Below are positions 9,487 to 18,668 of a stretch of DNA of 64,000 nt, piece after piece. The notes under the pieces were generated by a model, which was not told the origin of the DNA, ran no database searches, and was given only the letters and a program-made list of their open reading frames with translations. Source of the stretch: Gramella sp. KN1008 (GTDB taxonomy: Bacteria; Bacteroidota; Bacteroidia; Flavobacteriales; Flavobacteriaceae); NCBI RefSeq assembly GCF_004332155.1, contig NZ_SJDV01000003.1:248001-312000 (forward strand), read 5' to 3'. Made by a program: the position numbers and the translations under genes. The number at the start of each line of letters is the position of its first letter. The first letter of the stretch is position 1.

Positions 9487-10815
9487 ATGGCAAAATTTGA
9501 ACTAAAATTGCCCAAGATGGGCGAAAGTGTCGCAGAAGCGACCATAACTAGTTGGCTGAAAGAAGTTGGTGACACTATAGAAATGGATGAACCGGTATTG
9601 GAAATAGCTACCGATAAGGTAGATAGTGAAGTGCCTAGTGAAGTAGATGGAAAACTTGTTGAGAAACTTTTTGATGTTGATGATGTGGTTCAGGTAGGCC
9701 AAACGATTGCCATAATTGAAACTGATTCTGAAGTCGAAGAGACTGTAGATATAGACAGTGAAGATGAACCGGAAGAAGTTGCAGTGGTTGAAGAATCTTT
9801 AGAGCAGGCTATAACCACTGCTTCCGGATCTGATTCCACAACTGAAAATTATTCTGATACCTCAAGGTTTTATTCTCCACTGGTTAAGAACATTGCCAAA
9901 GAAGAGGGGATTTCTCCCGAAGAACTGGAAAAAGTAGAAGGTACCGGTAAGGATGGTCGCGTAACCAAGAATGATATCCTGGCTTATGTTGAAAATAGAG
10001 GTGATGAGCAGCAGTCTCAGGCGGCACCTAAGGGTAAAACAATAGATACCGAACGTCTTGAATCAGGTGTAGCTCAGCAGCCGGAACCTGTTGCTTCAGG
10101 GGAAGATCAGATCATAGAAATGAGCCGAATGGGCAAAATGATCGCCCACCATATGGTGCAGAGTGTACAAACTTCGGCACACGTACAGTCATTTATTGAG
10201 GTAGATGTCACCAATATCTGGAACTGGAGAAATAAGCATAAGGAAGCATTCCAGAAAAGAGAAGGTGAGAAACTTACGTTTACACCTATTTTTATGGAAG
10301 CTGTCGCAAAGGCAATTCGTGATTTCCCAATGATCAATATCTCGGTGAATGATGATGCGACCAAGGTGATCAAGAAAAAAGATATCAATCTGGGAATGGC
10401 TGCGGCTCTTCCTGATGGAAATCTTATCGTTCCGGTAATTAAGAATGCAGACAGGCTTAATCTCGTGGGAATGGCCAAGGCGGTTAATGATCTTGCTGCA
10501 CGTGCCAGAAAGAATAAGCTAAAACCAGATGAGATCCAGGGAGGGACCTATACTGTAACCAACGTAGGTACTTTTGGAAGTATAATGGGAACTCCTATCA
10601 TCAATCAGCCGCAGGTGGGTATTCTTGCTCTTGGAGCTATCAGGAAAATGCCTTCTGTAATTGAAACTCCTGAAGGTGATTTTATAGGTATACGTTATAA
10701 AATGATCCTGTCGCACAGTTATGATCACCGGGTAGTTAATGGTGCATTGGGCGGACAGTTCGTGCAGCGGGTAGCTCAGTATCTGGAGGGATTTGATAAG
10801 AACAGGGAAATTTAA
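9487..10815 (+). CDS. 2-oxoacid dehydrogenase E2 (dihydrolipoamide acyltransferase)
   Basis: The 442-residue protein has the three-part E2 layout: a lipoyl domain (about 2-77; lipoyl lysine Lys44 in the ATDKVDSE motif), an acidic linker, a peripheral subunit-binding domain (about 133-170, SPLVKNIAKEEGISPEEL) and a catalytic acyltransferase domain (about 205-440) with the active-site SYDHRVVNG near the C-terminus. It transfers acyl groups from the lipoyl arm to CoA in the cytoplasm. The domain style fits a branched-chain 2-oxoacid dehydrogenase E2; acetyl- or succinyl-transferase identity cannot be excluded. E1 and E3 genes are not adjacent, as is common in flavobacteria. Ended by the hairpin at 10841-10865. 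Confidence 0.9.
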   Translation: MAKFELKLPKMGESVAEATITSWLKEVGDTIEMDEPVLEIATDKVDSEVPSEVDGKLVEKLFDVDDVVQVGQTIAIIETDSEVEETVDIDSEDEPEEVAVVEESLEQAITTASGSDSTTENYSDTSRFYSPLVKNIAKEEGISPEELEKVEGTGKDGRVTKNDILAYVENRGDEQQSQAAPKGKTIDTERLESGVAQQPEPVASGEDQIIEMSRMGKMIAHHMVQSVQTSAHVQSFIEVDVTNIWNWRNKHKEAFQKREGEKLTFTPIFMEAVAKAIRDFPMINISVNDDATKVIKKKDINLGMAAALPDGNLIVPVIKNADRLNLVGMAKAVNDLAARARKNKLKPDEIQGGTYTVTNVGTFGSIMGTPIINQPQVGILALGAIRKMPSVIETPEGDFIGIRYKMILSHSYDHRVVNGALGGQFVQRVAQYLEGFDKNREI

Positions 10816-10840
10816 TTTCCGTTTAAATAGATTTCTTAAA

Positions 10841-10865
10841 AGCCACATAAAATGTGGCTTTTTTT
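10841..10865 (+). terminator. Intrinsic terminator after the E2 gene
   Basis: AGCCACAT (10841-10848) pairs with ATGTGGCT (10852-10859) around AAA, followed by six T. It lies 25 bases after the stop codon. Confidence 0.88.
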
Positions 10866-10933
10866 AGTTTTAGGTTACAAAAAAGTCTATATTAAAACCT
10901 GTATCTTATCATATCGGGACTATTAAATTATAG

Positions 10934-10941
10934 TAACTTTG
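10934..10941 (+). promoter_or_regulatory. -7 promoter box (TAACTTTG) for the exonuclease operon
   Basis: A perfect TAnnTTTG match lies 16 bases before the ATG at 10958. It should drive the exonuclease - FAH hydrolase - Hpt - CinA run. Confidence 0.65.
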
Positions 10942-10957
10942 CAAAAAAAATCTAGAA

Positions 10958-11734
10958 ATGGACCTCAAGCTTACCAAGCCAATATGTTTTTTTGATCTTG
11001 AAACTACCGGAACCAATATTACGAATGATAGAATTGTAGAAATCGCGATCCTGAAAGTCTTTCCAAACGGTAATAAAGAAAGTCATACCTGGCTCGTGAA
11101 TCCCGAAAGGGAAATTCCTTCTGAGGTGGTTGCCATTCATGGTATTTCTAATGAAAAGGTGGCGAACGAACCTACTTTTCAGGAGCTGGCACCTAAGGTC
11201 CATGAACTTATAAAGGGCTGTGATCTTGCGGGTTATAATTCTAACAGATTCGATATTCCTTTATTGGTGGAAGAGTTGCTCAGAGCAGGGATAGATTTTG
11301 AGATGAAGAATGTGGTGGCCGTGGATGTGCAGACCATTTTTCATAAGAAAGAGCAACGTACGCTCTCTGCTGCTTATCAGTTTTATTGCGGGAAGGATCT
11401 GGAAGATGCTCACAGTGCTCAGGCCGATACAGAAGCTACCTATGAGGTGCTGAAATCTCAGTTAGACAAGTACGATGATCTTGAAAATGATATAAAATGG
11501 CTCTCCAACTTTAGTTCAAGGAAGAGACCGGCCGATTTTGCCGGGTTCATCGCTTTTGATAAAAAAGGAAAAGAGGTTTTTACCTTCGGTAAATATAAAG
11601 GAAAGCACGTAGAGAAAGTACTTGAAGAAGAACCGGGATATTTTGGCTGGATACAGAATGCAGATTTTCCGCTCTATACTAAAAAGGTACTTACCGCTAT
11701 CAAACTTCGTAAACTTAATAATAAACTTTCCTGA
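10958..11734 (+). CDS. DnaQ-like 3'-5' exonuclease with C-terminal DUF3820 domain
   Basis: This 258-residue protein starts with a DEDDh exonuclease domain (about 8-170): FFDLETTGT gives Asp13 and Glu15, the RFDIPLL segment supplies Asp99, and HSAQADTEAT gives His152 and Asp157. It resembles the epsilon proofreading subunit of DNA polymerase III, but lone copies like this often act in repair or RNA processing. After a spacer comes a DUF3820 module (about 207-250: FTFGKYKGKHVEKV then PGYFGWI), the same family as the separate protein at 48406-48642. The next gene overlaps its stop by TGATG, so the two are translationally coupled. Confidence 0.88.
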   Translation: MDLKLTKPICFFDLETTGTNITNDRIVEIAILKVFPNGNKESHTWLVNPEREIPSEVVAIHGISNEKVANEPTFQELAPKVHELIKGCDLAGYNSNRFDIPLLVEELLRAGIDFEMKNVVAVDVQTIFHKKEQRTLSAAYQFYCGKDLEDAHSAQADTEATYEVLKSQLDKYDDLENDIKWLSNFSSRKRPADFAGFIAFDKKGKEVFTFGKYKGKHVEKVLEEEPGYFGWIQNADFPLYTKKVLTAIKLRKLNNKLS

Positions 11735-12348
11735 TGAAGATCATTTGCGTAGGCAGGAACTATACCGAACATATAGAGGAGTTAAAGAATGAGAAACCTG
11801 AAGATCCGGTTCTTTTTCAGAAACCGGATACCTCGATCCTGTTAAAGAAACAACCCTTTTTTATTCCCGATTTTTCCGATGATATCCATTATGAAGTGGA
11901 GGTTCTTGTGAAGATCAAAAAGATAGGAAAGCATATACAGGAGAAGTTCGCACATAAATATTATGATGAAATAGGGCTGGGGATAGACTTTACCGCTCGA
12001 GACCTTCAGCAAAAATTAAAGGAAAAAGGCCTTCCCTGGGAAAAGGCCAAAGCCTTTGACGGTGCTGCTGTGGTGAGTAATAAATGGCTGGATAAGAGGC
12101 AGCTGGGAGATGTGAATGATCTGAGTTTTCGATTGGAAAAGAATGAAGATATAGTGCAGCAGGCCAGAACCTCCCATATGTTATGGAAAATTGACGAATT
12201 AATTGCGTATATTTCGACTTATTTCACCTTAAAAATTGGGGATATTATCTTTACAGGAACACCTGCGGGAGTTGGAAAGGTTTCACCTGAAGATCGTTTA
12301 ACAGGTTATCTGGAAGACAATAAAATGTTTTCTATCAAAGTAAAATAA
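11734..12348 (+). CDS. Fumarylacetoacetate hydrolase (FAH) family protein
   Basis: The 204-residue protein has the compact FAH fold of YcgM-type enzymes. IICVGRNYTEHI at the N-terminus, the metal-binding EVEVLVKI segment (near residue 50) and DFTARDLQ (near 90) supply the acidic ligands, and IFTGTPAGVG is the conserved C-terminal loop. Relatives act as acylpyruvate hydrolase, oxaloacetate decarboxylase or tautomerase with a divalent metal, so the substrate is left open. The start overlaps the stop codon of the exonuclease gene and the Hpt gene follows after six bases, which indicates one operon. Confidence 0.88.
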   Translation: MKIICVGRNYTEHIEELKNEKPEDPVLFQKPDTSILLKKQPFFIPDFSDDIHYEVEVLVKIKKIGKHIQEKFAHKYYDEIGLGIDFTARDLQQKLKEKGLPWEKAKAFDGAAVVSNKWLDKRQLGDVNDLSFRLEKNEDIVQQARTSHMLWKIDELIAYISTYFTLKIGDIIFTGTPAGVGKVSPEDRLTGYLEDNKMFSIKVK

Positions 12349-12354
12349 CAATTA

Positions 12355-12693
12355 ATGAGCAGCTACAATCTAGACGATGTCAAAGAAATGGCAGGCGGCG
12401 ATGAAGAATTCATGCTTGTCGTGGTACAAACTTTTCTTGAGGAGATTCCACCAGATGTAGAGGCTATGAATGAGGCAATTGGGAACGATAATCCTTCGCT
12501 GGCTTATCAATATGCACATAAAATGAAGCCAAACCTTCAGCTTTTTGGTTTGGAGCTTATGGAACAGATCCAGGTCATAGAAGCCTGGTCTAAGCAGGGG
12601 AAAAGAAAGGACGAAGTGCCCGAAGCAGCTGAGAAGATCACTAAAAAGGTGAATTCGGCTACCACAGAATTAAGGGAGGATTTTGATATTTAA
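12355..12693 (+). CDS. Histidine phosphotransfer (Hpt) domain protein
   Basis: This 112-residue protein is a stand-alone Hpt four-helix bundle. The phosphoacceptor is His55 in the AHKMKPNLQLFGL motif, which fits the Hpt consensus HxLKxxxxxxG. It should pass phosphoryl groups between a hybrid histidine kinase and a response regulator in the cytoplasm. No kinase is next to it; the only response regulator in the window is at 48626-49009. It lies in a tight run between the FAH hydrolase (6-base gap) and cinA (3-base gap), so it is co-transcribed with genes of unrelated function. Confidence 0.87.
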   Translation: MSSYNLDDVKEMAGGDEEFMLVVVQTFLEEIPPDVEAMNEAIGNDNPSLAYQYAHKMKPNLQLFGLELMEQIQVIEAWSKQGKRKDEVPEAAEKITKKVNSATTELREDFDI

Positions 12694-12696
12694 ATA

Positions 12697-13956
12697 ATGA
12701 AGGCTGAGATTATTACGATTGGCGATGAGATCCTCATCGGTCAGATTGTAGATACCAATTCCGCATTTATTTCTAAAGAACTTAATAAGATAGGCGTAAG
12801 CGTTCATCAGATTTCTTCGATTCAGGATGAGCGGGAACATATACTTCAAAGTCTTAATGAGGCGAAGGAAAGAGCAGATGTGGTTATTATTACCGGGGGC
12901 TTAGGTCCTACCAAGGACGATATCACCAAAAAATGCCTTTGTGAATTCTTTGGTGATGAACTGGTAAGGGATAAGGATGTTTTAAAACATATCGAAGAGC
13001 TTTTTGAAAAATATATTGATACTCCCATTTCCGAACTTAATCGTGACCAGGCCCTAATACCATCCACGGCTACAGTGCTGCCTAATAAATATGGAACTGC
13101 TGCGGGAATGTGGTTTGACCATGAAGATAAGGTCTTCATTTCCCTGCCCGGCGTTCCTTATGAAATGAAGGAGCTTGTAAAGGATGAGGTGGTGCCTCGT
13201 CTAATGAACGCTTTTTCCCGTCCCGTGATCCTGCATAAAACGGTGATCACTTACGGCATGGGGGAAAGTGCTCTAGCTGAAAAAATAGAGGAATGGGAGA
13301 AAAACCTTCCTGAAGAGATCAAACTGGCCTATTTGCCGAATCTAGGTAAAGTTAGGCTTAGACTTACCGCTAAAGGCGATGACGAGGAATATTTACGAAA
13401 TCTTATAGACAGCCAGGTAACAGCCTTACACGAATTCATAGGTGAAATTATTTACGGGTATGAAGATGATGACCCAGTAGAGGTTATTATTGGTAGAATG
13501 TTGGCCGATAAGGGCTGGACTCTTTCTACGGCTGAAAGCTGTTCCGGCGGAAGACTGGCCGTTAAATTTACCAGGGCTCCCGGTTCTTCGGCTACTTTTC
13601 AGGGAAGTATTGTAAGTTATGCCACACAGGCTAAAATCGAATTGCTAGGGGTTCCTGAAGAATTAATAGAGGAGAAATCTGTGGTTAGTGCTGAAGTGGC
13701 CGAAGCCATGGCCAGAAGTGCACAGGAAAGGTTTCATACCGAATTTGCAGTAGCTACTACGGGTAACGCCGGCCCAACCAAAGGAGATAGCGATGCCGAA
13801 ATAGGAACTGTTTTTATAGCAATCGCTACACCCGATGAGGTTTTTTCCGAGAAATTCATCTTTGGTAATCACCGGGAAAAGGTGATAGGGAAGACGGTTA
13901 ATAAAGCAATGGAAATGCTTCAGCAAACGATTATTAAATATCGGGACAGGAACTGA
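12697..13956 (+). CDS. cinA: CinA family nicotinamide-nucleotide amidohydrolase
   Basis: The 419-residue protein has the full CinA layout: an N-terminal MoCF/COG1058 domain (about 1-170; [16 protein letters not shown] and [12 protein letters not shown]) and a C-terminal deamidase domain (about 265-415; [11 protein letters not shown], with the conserved serine/cysteine cluster, and TTGNAGP). CinA proteins hydrolyse NMN to nicotinate mononucleotide in pyridine-nucleotide salvage, and the N-domain can act as ADP-ribose pyrophosphatase. Last gene of the exonuclease - FAH - Hpt run. Confidence 0.94.
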   Translation: MKAEIITIGDEILIGQIVDTNSAFISKELNKIGVSVHQISSIQDEREHILQSLNEAKERADVVIITGGLGPTKDDITKKCLCEFFGDELVRDKDVLKHIEELFEKYIDTPISELNRDQALIPSTATVLPNKYGTAAGMWFDHEDKVFISLPGVPYEMKELVKDEVVPRLMNAFSRPVILHKTVITYGMGESALAEKIEEWEKNLPEEIKLAYLPNLGKVRLRLTAKGDDEEYLRNLIDSQVTALHEFIGEIIYGYEDDDPVEVIIGRMLADKGWTLSTAESCSGGRLAVKFTRAPGSSATFQGSIVSYATQAKIELLGVPEELIEEKSVVSAEVAEAMARSAQERFHTEFAVATTGNAGPTKGDSDAEIGTVFIAIATPDEVFSEKFIFGNHREKVIGKTVNKAMEMLQQTIIKYRDRN

Positions 13957-14160
13957 TTTGTTTTATCCGGAAAAATTTTAGGTGAAAGACATAAATAAGA
14001 ACTTTAGTTAAGGCTTCTTAAGCTGGTTTGAATGGGGATTTAGCTTCTTAATTACAAGCTTTATGAATCACTAAAATATTTTTTTTGAATTAGTTGCCTG
14101 TTAGGTGAAAAAATCGTTAATTTGCAGCCTGTTTTGAAATAACGAGAAAAGTATAGAGCA
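13957..14160. promoter_or_regulatory. AT-rich leader upstream of the ribosomal protein genes
   Basis: The 204 bases between cinA and rpmB contain a box TTAATTTG at 14117-14124, one mismatch from TAnnTTTG and 36 bases before the rpmB ATG, with a T-rich run upstream. It is the likely promoter of the rpmB - rpmG - DUF4295 unit. No other structure was recognised. Confidence 0.45.
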
Positions 14161-14400
14161 ATGTCAAGAGTTTGTGAACTTACCGGGAAAAGAGCAATGG
14201 TTGGGAACAATGTTTCTCACGCCATGAATAAGACTAAGCGTAAATTTAACGCTAACCTTGTTAAAAAACGTTTTTTTATTCCTGAAGAAGACAGATGGGT
14301 CACTCTTAAAGTGAGCACTTCTGCATTAAAAGATATCAACAAGAAAGGAATCTCTGCCGTTATAAAAGAGGCAAGAGCAAAAGGATTTCTTAAGAAATAA
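14161..14400 (+). CDS. rpmB: 50S ribosomal protein L28
   Basis: The 79-residue basic protein matches bacterial L28, with the N-terminal [20 protein letters not shown] motif and the conserved [10 protein letters not shown] segment. It binds the large ribosomal subunit. Only one cysteine is present, so this is a zinc-independent form. It is the first gene of the rpmB - rpmG - DUF4295 cluster typical of flavobacteria. Confidence 0.98.
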   Translation: MSRVCELTGKRAMVGNNVSHAMNKTKRKFNANLVKKRFFIPEEDRWVTLKVSTSALKDINKKGISAVIKEARAKGFLKK

Positions 14401-14420
14401 TCCGATAAAATACATTCACA

Positions 14421-14603
14421 ATGGCAAAGAAAGGTAACAGAGTTCAGGTAATCCTGGAATGTACAGAACACAAATCATCTGGACAGCCAGGTACTTCAAG
14501 ATATATAACTACGAAAAATAAAAAGAATACACCGGACAGGCTGGAGTTGAAAAAATTCAACCCTATCCTTAAGAAAATGACGGTGCATAAAGAAATTAAA
14601 TAA
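14421..14603 (+). CDS. rpmG: 50S ribosomal protein L33
   Basis: The 60-residue protein matches L33 ([16 protein letters not shown] at the start, [19 protein letters not shown] in the middle). It lacks the paired CxxC zinc ribbon and so belongs to the zinc-free type. It lies 20 bases after rpmB and 8 bases before the DUF4295 gene. Confidence 0.98.
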   Translation: MAKKGNRVQVILECTEHKSSGQPGTSRYITTKNKKNTPDRLELKKFNPILKKMTVHKEIK

Positions 14604-14611
14604 TTTGAGTC

Positions 14612-14764
14612 ATGGCAAAGAAATCAGTAGCATCTATTCAAACAGGATCTAAAAGGTTAACCAAAGCAATAAAAATGGTTAAATCTCCAAAGACCGGTGC
14701 CTATACTTTTGTAGAAGCGATCATGGCTCCGGAAGACGTAAACGATTGGTTGAAGAAGAAATAA
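14612..14764 (+). CDS. DUF4295 family small protein
   Basis: This 50-residue lysine-rich protein (starting MAKKSVASIQTG, ending in a run of lysines) belongs to DUF4295, a family that in Bacteroidota nearly always follows rpmG. It is probably a ribosome-associated protein; that role is inferred from its basic composition and fixed position. The start is fixed by the ATG eight bases after the rpmG stop, and a terminator follows at 14796-14830. Confidence 0.93.
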   Translation: MAKKSVASIQTGSKRLTKAIKMVKSPKTGAYTFVEAIMAPEDVNDWLKKK

Positions 14765-14795
14765 TCGTTCACAAACGATCTTAATAAATTGCAGA

Positions 14796-14830
14796 AGCCG
14801 TTCAGATTTACTCTGGACGGCTTTTTCTTT
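14796..14830 (+). terminator. Intrinsic terminator after the ribosomal protein cluster
   Basis: An 11-bp stem (14796-14806 with 14812-14822; AGCCGTTCAGA, one G-T pair) with a TTTAC loop is followed by TTTTCTTTTT. It separates rpmB-rpmG-DUF4295 from ftsY. Confidence 0.85.
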
Positions 14831-14903
14831 TTGTGTATATTTATTGCCGCATTTGGAAAGGCTTTTGGCCTTCTTTTGTTTTTAAAAAAACCTGCCAAAC
14901 AAA

Positions 14904-15857
14904 ATGAGTTTATTTAAAAAGATATTTTCCCAGGAGAAAAAAGAGAATCTCGATAAGGGACTGGAAAAGTCGAAGACGAGCTTCTTTAATAAGATGAGTA
15001 AGGCCGTGGCCGGAAAATCCAAAGTTGATGATGAGGTACTGGACGACCTGGAAGAAGTGCTTGTAAGTAGCGATGTGGGAGTAGCCACAACCATCAAGAT
15101 CATTAACAGAATAGAAGATCGTGTTGCAAAGGATAAATACCTTGGAACCGATGAGTTGAATAAGATCCTTAGAGAAGAGATCGCGGCATTGCTTGCCGAG
15201 ACAAACGCCGGTGAAGATTCCGAGATCCATGTTCCTGAAGATAAGAAGCCTTACGTAATTATGGTGGTTGGAGTTAACGGAGTTGGTAAGACAACCACTA
15301 TCGGGAAACTTGCACATCAATTCAAAAAAGCCGGAAAAAAAGTAGTCCTTGGTGCCGCAGATACCTTCCGTGCAGCTGCTATAGATCAGCTTCAGATATG
15401 GGCCGACAGGACCGAGGTTCCTATCATCAAACAGAAAATGGGGAGTGACCCCGCTTCAGTAGCTTTTGATACCATTCAGCACGCCGTAAAGATGGATGCC
15501 GATGTGGTTTTGATCGATACTGCCGGACGACTGCACAACAAGGTGAACCTGATGAAAGAACTTTCCAAGGTTAAGAGAGTGATGCAAAAAACGGTAGCTG
15601 ATGCGCCTCACGACGTTCTTCTTGTTCTGGATGGCTCTACCGGGCAGAATGCCTTTGAACAGGCCAAACAATTTACAGCCGCTACCGAGGTGACTTCTCT
15701 TGCGGTTACCAAACTTGACGGTACCGCGAAAGGTGGTGTGGTGATTGGTATTAGTGATCAGTTTAAAATACCTGTAAAATACATAGGTGTTGGAGAAGGA
15801 GTAGAAGATCTGCAGGTATTCAATAAATTTGAATTTGTAGATTCCTTCTTTAAATAG
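14904..15857 (+). CDS. ftsY: Signal recognition particle receptor FtsY
   Basis: The 317-residue SRP GTPase has the N-domain helices (about 20-95) and the G-domain with the P-loop GVNGVGKTTT (near 125), DTFRAAA, the DTAGR switch and the TKLDGTAKGG guanine-specificity loop. The long acidic N-terminal A-domain of enterobacterial FtsY is absent, as usual in Bacteroidota; an amphipathic N-terminus (SLFKKIFSQ) can serve for membrane contact. It docks ribosome-nascent chains to the Sec translocon. The secreted amidase gene starts four bases after its stop. Confidence 0.97.
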   Translation: MSLFKKIFSQEKKENLDKGLEKSKTSFFNKMSKAVAGKSKVDDEVLDDLEEVLVSSDVGVATTIKIINRIEDRVAKDKYLGTDELNKILREEIAALLAETNAGEDSEIHVPEDKKPYVIMVVGVNGVGKTTTIGKLAHQFKKAGKKVVLGAADTFRAAAIDQLQIWADRTEVPIIKQKMGSDPASVAFDTIQHAVKMDADVVLIDTAGRLHNKVNLMKELSKVKRVMQKTVADAPHDVLLVLDGSTGQNAFEQAKQFTAATEVTSLAVTKLDGTAKGGVVIGISDQFKIPVKYIGVGEGVEDLQVFNKFEFVDSFFK

Positions 15858-15861
15858 ACTT

Positions 15862-17502
15862 ATGAAAAAACTTTTACTTCTTTTCACAGCATTGCTTATA
15901 ACTCTTGGCTGTAAGAATGAAAAATCTGAAATTGATCTCGATGAAGATCAACTCCAAACCGATTCTACAGATACTGTGGAAGAAATGGAATTCAAGGTAC
16001 TGGACTCCAGGTTTATCGATAATGATGAATTATGGGTGCCTTTTGAATCTGATCTTTCCGAATTTTCGGGAGAGGTATATGAAGAAGTAAAAGCACTGGT
16101 ATTTGAAAAGAGCATTCCCCAGATTCAGCAGTCTATTGAAGAAGGGAAGCTCACTTATGAGGAGCTGGCTCTTTTCTATCTTTCCAGAATAAAGGAATAT
16201 GACAGGAATAATGAACTATCATTAAACTCAGTAATTGCTCTGAATCCTGATCTTCTGCAAGAAGCCAGAAAAAAAGATGAGCAAAGGGGAAATATTACAG
16301 ATCGCCATCCTATATATGGCATTCCTGTGCTTTTGAAAGATAATATCAATACTACGGGAATTCCAACTACGGCTGGAGCGGTTGCTCTTGAGAATAATAA
16401 TACTGAAGATGCTTTTATAGTAGAGCGGCTCAAGGAAAATGGTGCAATAATCCTGGGAAAGGCAAATCTTAGTGAATGGGCTTATTTCTTTTGTGGTGAA
16501 TGCCCAAGCGGATATTCTGCAGTGGGAGGCCAGACGCTGAATCCTTACGGAAGAAAAATACACGATACCGGAGGCTCAAGTTCGGGTAGTGGTGTGGCTG
16601 TGGCAGCTAACCTTGCTCCGGTGGCGGTAGGTTCTGAAACTTCCGGCTCCATACTTTCTCCATCAAGTCAGAATTCTATTGTTGGCTTAAAACCAACTAT
16701 CGGACTACTTAGCAGAGGAGGAATTGTTCCAATTTCAAGTACGCTGGATACTCCGGGGCCTATGACGCGCTCTGTGATAGATAATGCTATTCTGCTGTCA
16801 GCTATGACCGGGATGGATACTAAAGACCCGGCCTCTGAAGAAGCAGGAAAAAATGTAAATAATTTTTATTCCCGTTTAAAGGACACAGACCTGAAGGGTA
16901 AAAGATTCGGCGCGATCAAATCCCTGATGGAAGATACACTTTATATTAGGGCCGTAAACGATCTTAAGAATGCCGGTGCCGAAATAGTGGAATATGAAGC
17001 TGAAGAGATCAATCTCCCAAATTTTATAAGGCTGCTTAATCTGGATATGAAGAAAGACCTTCCTGAATATTTCAGGAACTATGGTGGAGAGATCGAATTC
17101 GAAAATGTTCAGGATGTGGTGGATTATAACTCTGAAGATACTCTCGCACGTGCGCCCTATGGTCAGGCTCTATTTCTTGGGATTATAAAGGATTCAGCTA
17201 CCGCCCAGGAATTTGCCGCGATTAAAGATACATTGAAAAGAAATGGAACTCGTTTCTTTGAAAAACCCATGAAAGAGCATGATCTTGATGCGGTTCTTTC
17301 TATCAATAATTACCATGCCGGTTTTGCGGCGGTTGCAAAATATCCGGCCATTACAGTGCCCATGGGATATACTTCTAATAATGCACCTAAAGGCCTCACT
17401 TTTATAGGGAAACCTTTTACTGAGCAACAATTACTGCAGTGGGCTTATGCCTTTGAACAAACAACGAACAGAAGAAAAACTCCGGAAAACTATAATGAGT
17501 AA
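15862..17502 (+). CDS. Amidase family lipoprotein
   Basis: The 546-residue protein has a lipoprotein signal (ITLGC, Cys17) and an amidase-signature domain (about 95-540) with the Ser-cisSer-Lys triad: the lysine in VLLKDNINTTG (near 159), the GGSSSGSG loop and the SETSGSI loop, followed by VGLKPTIGLLSRGG. The enzyme should hydrolyse an amide bond on the periplasmic or surface side; substrates of this class range from small amides to peptide amides. It is unrelated in role to GatA because of the export signal. It lies four bases after ftsY and overlaps the next gene by eight bases. Confidence 0.9.
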   Translation: MKKLLLLFTALLITLGCKNEKSEIDLDEDQLQTDSTDTVEEMEFKVLDSRFIDNDELWVPFESDLSEFSGEVYEEVKALVFEKSIPQIQQSIEEGKLTYEELALFYLSRIKEYDRNNELSLNSVIALNPDLLQEARKKDEQRGNITDRHPIYGIPVLLKDNINTTGIPTTAGAVALENNNTEDAFIVERLKENGAIILGKANLSEWAYFFCGECPSGYSAVGGQTLNPYGRKIHDTGGSSSGSGVAVAANLAPVAVGSETSGSILSPSSQNSIVGLKPTIGLLSRGGIVPISSTLDTPGPMTRSVIDNAILLSAMTGMDTKDPASEEAGKNVNNFYSRLKDTDLKGKRFGAIKSLMEDTLYIRAVNDLKNAGAEIVEYEAEEINLPNFIRLLNLDMKKDLPEYFRNYGGEIEFENVQDVVDYNSEDTLARAPYGQALFLGIIKDSATAQEFAAIKDTLKRNGTRFFEKPMKEHDLDAVLSINNYHAGFAAVAKYPAITVPMGYTSNNAPKGLTFIGKPFTEQQLLQWAYAFEQTTNRRKTPENYNE

Positions 17503-17779
17503 GACTTCCCAGAGATACCTTGTTCTAATCTCAAAGATCATTTTCTTTTACAGTATTTTCTATGTTGTAATGAAGATTCTCGCCATTTTCCAGGGAGCCT
17601 GGCTAATTCCTAATCTTATTCTTAGCCTTCCATATGCGATTTTTGCGGTCATAGGTGGTTTCATGGTAAAAAGAAATTCTTATCACTGGGCATATGTTAT
17701 CGCCGGGGCAATTGTGATAAGTGTGATTCGTTATTATGAACAGGAGTGGATGGTTCACTTACATAATTATTTCAACTAA
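17495..17779 (+). CDS. Small three-helix membrane protein of unknown function
   Basis: This 94-residue protein starts at the ATG at 17495, eight bases inside the end of the amidase gene; a longer reading frame exists but would run deep into the amidase. Three hydrophobic stretches are visible (about 12-32, 36-57 and 65-81), with a basic MVKRNSYHW turn. I do not recognise a family. Translational coupling with the amidase upstream and the transaminase directly downstream (no gap) places it in the same operon. Confidence 0.72.
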   Translation: MSKTSQRYLVLISKIIFFYSIFYVVMKILAIFQGAWLIPNLILSLPYAIFAVIGGFMVKRNSYHWAYVIAGAIVISVIRYYEQEWMVHLHNYFN

Positions 17780-18661
17780 GTGCAGGTAGGAGGAGTTCAT
17801 AATAAAAAGACATATCCGGAAATAGTCTGGTTCAATGACGAATGGGTGAAATATGACGAAGCTAAGATCTCGGTTTTTGATCGCGGATTCATGCTTGGGG
17901 ACGGGGTCTATGAAGTGACTCCCTTCTATGAGGGAAAAGCCTTTGGACTAAAAGAACACCTGGCCCGACTTCAGTATTCGCTAGATGAGATCATGTTAGA
18001 CCTTGATGCATCTCTCCTGAAACCTTTAATGTTTGAAGCAGTATCTAAAGCCGGACTTTCAGAAAAAGATGCGGCAGTTTATATTCAGGTTTCAAGAGGT
18101 GTAGCTCCCAGAACTCATTATTTTCCGGATAATGTGAAGCCAACCATTCTTATGTATGCCTTTCCGGCAACTTTAAGAGGTTTTGAAAATAAGCAATGGA
18201 GCGTACTTGTTTCTGAAGATCTCAGATGGCAGCGTTGCGATATTAAATCTACTTCCCTGCTGGCAAATATCAAGTCCAACACCGAGTCGCACCTACTTGG
18301 ACTCGATGAGAATCTGCTGGTACGTGACGGTCTTTTCACTGAGGGTTCGCATTCCACTATTTTCTTTGTGAGAAATAATACGATCTATACTCATCCCGAA
18401 GGGCCTCAGATCCTTTCTGGCATTACTCGGAAATTTGTTATTGAGATTTGCAGTGAATTGAATATCGAGGTAAAAGAGGAAGCTTTTCCTTTGTCTGAAC
18501 TAGAAAGAGTTGATGAAGCTTTCCTAACAGGAACCACCACACAGGTAATGGCTATCAAAGAAATGTTTTCTGAAGGAAATAAGATCTATGACAAACCTGA
18601 ATTTGGTCCACTTACCCGCAAAATACAGCAGGCATTCATTCAGAAAACACGAAGCCTTTAG
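17780..18661 (+). CDS. dat: Class IV aminotransferase, D-amino-acid transaminase-like
   Basis: The 293-residue PLP enzyme has the class IV fold. The PLP lysine is Lys156 in CDIKSTSLL. FDRGFMLGDGVYE (33-45) is the N-terminal signature, and QVSRGVAPRTHYFPD (103-117) is close to the segment that binds the substrate carboxylate in D-alanine transaminase. It should interconvert D-amino acids and 2-oxoacids, supplying D-Glu or D-Ala for peptidoglycan; a branched-chain transaminase is the alternative. The likely start is GTG at 17780, touching the TAA of the preceding gene; no ATG lies nearby. It converges on a DmpA-type aminopeptidase gene. Confidence 0.85.
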   Translation: MQVGGVHNKKTYPEIVWFNDEWVKYDEAKISVFDRGFMLGDGVYEVTPFYEGKAFGLKEHLARLQYSLDEIMLDLDASLLKPLMFEAVSKAGLSEKDAAVYIQVSRGVAPRTHYFPDNVKPTILMYAFPATLRGFENKQWSVLVSEDLRWQRCDIKSTSLLANIKSNTESHLLGLDENLLVRDGLFTEGSHSTIFFVRNNTIYTHPEGPQILSGITRKFVIEICSELNIEVKEEAFPLSELERVDEAFLTGTTTQVMAIKEMFSEGNKIYDKPEFGPLTRKIQQAFIQKTRSL

Positions 18662-18668
18662 AAAGGGA

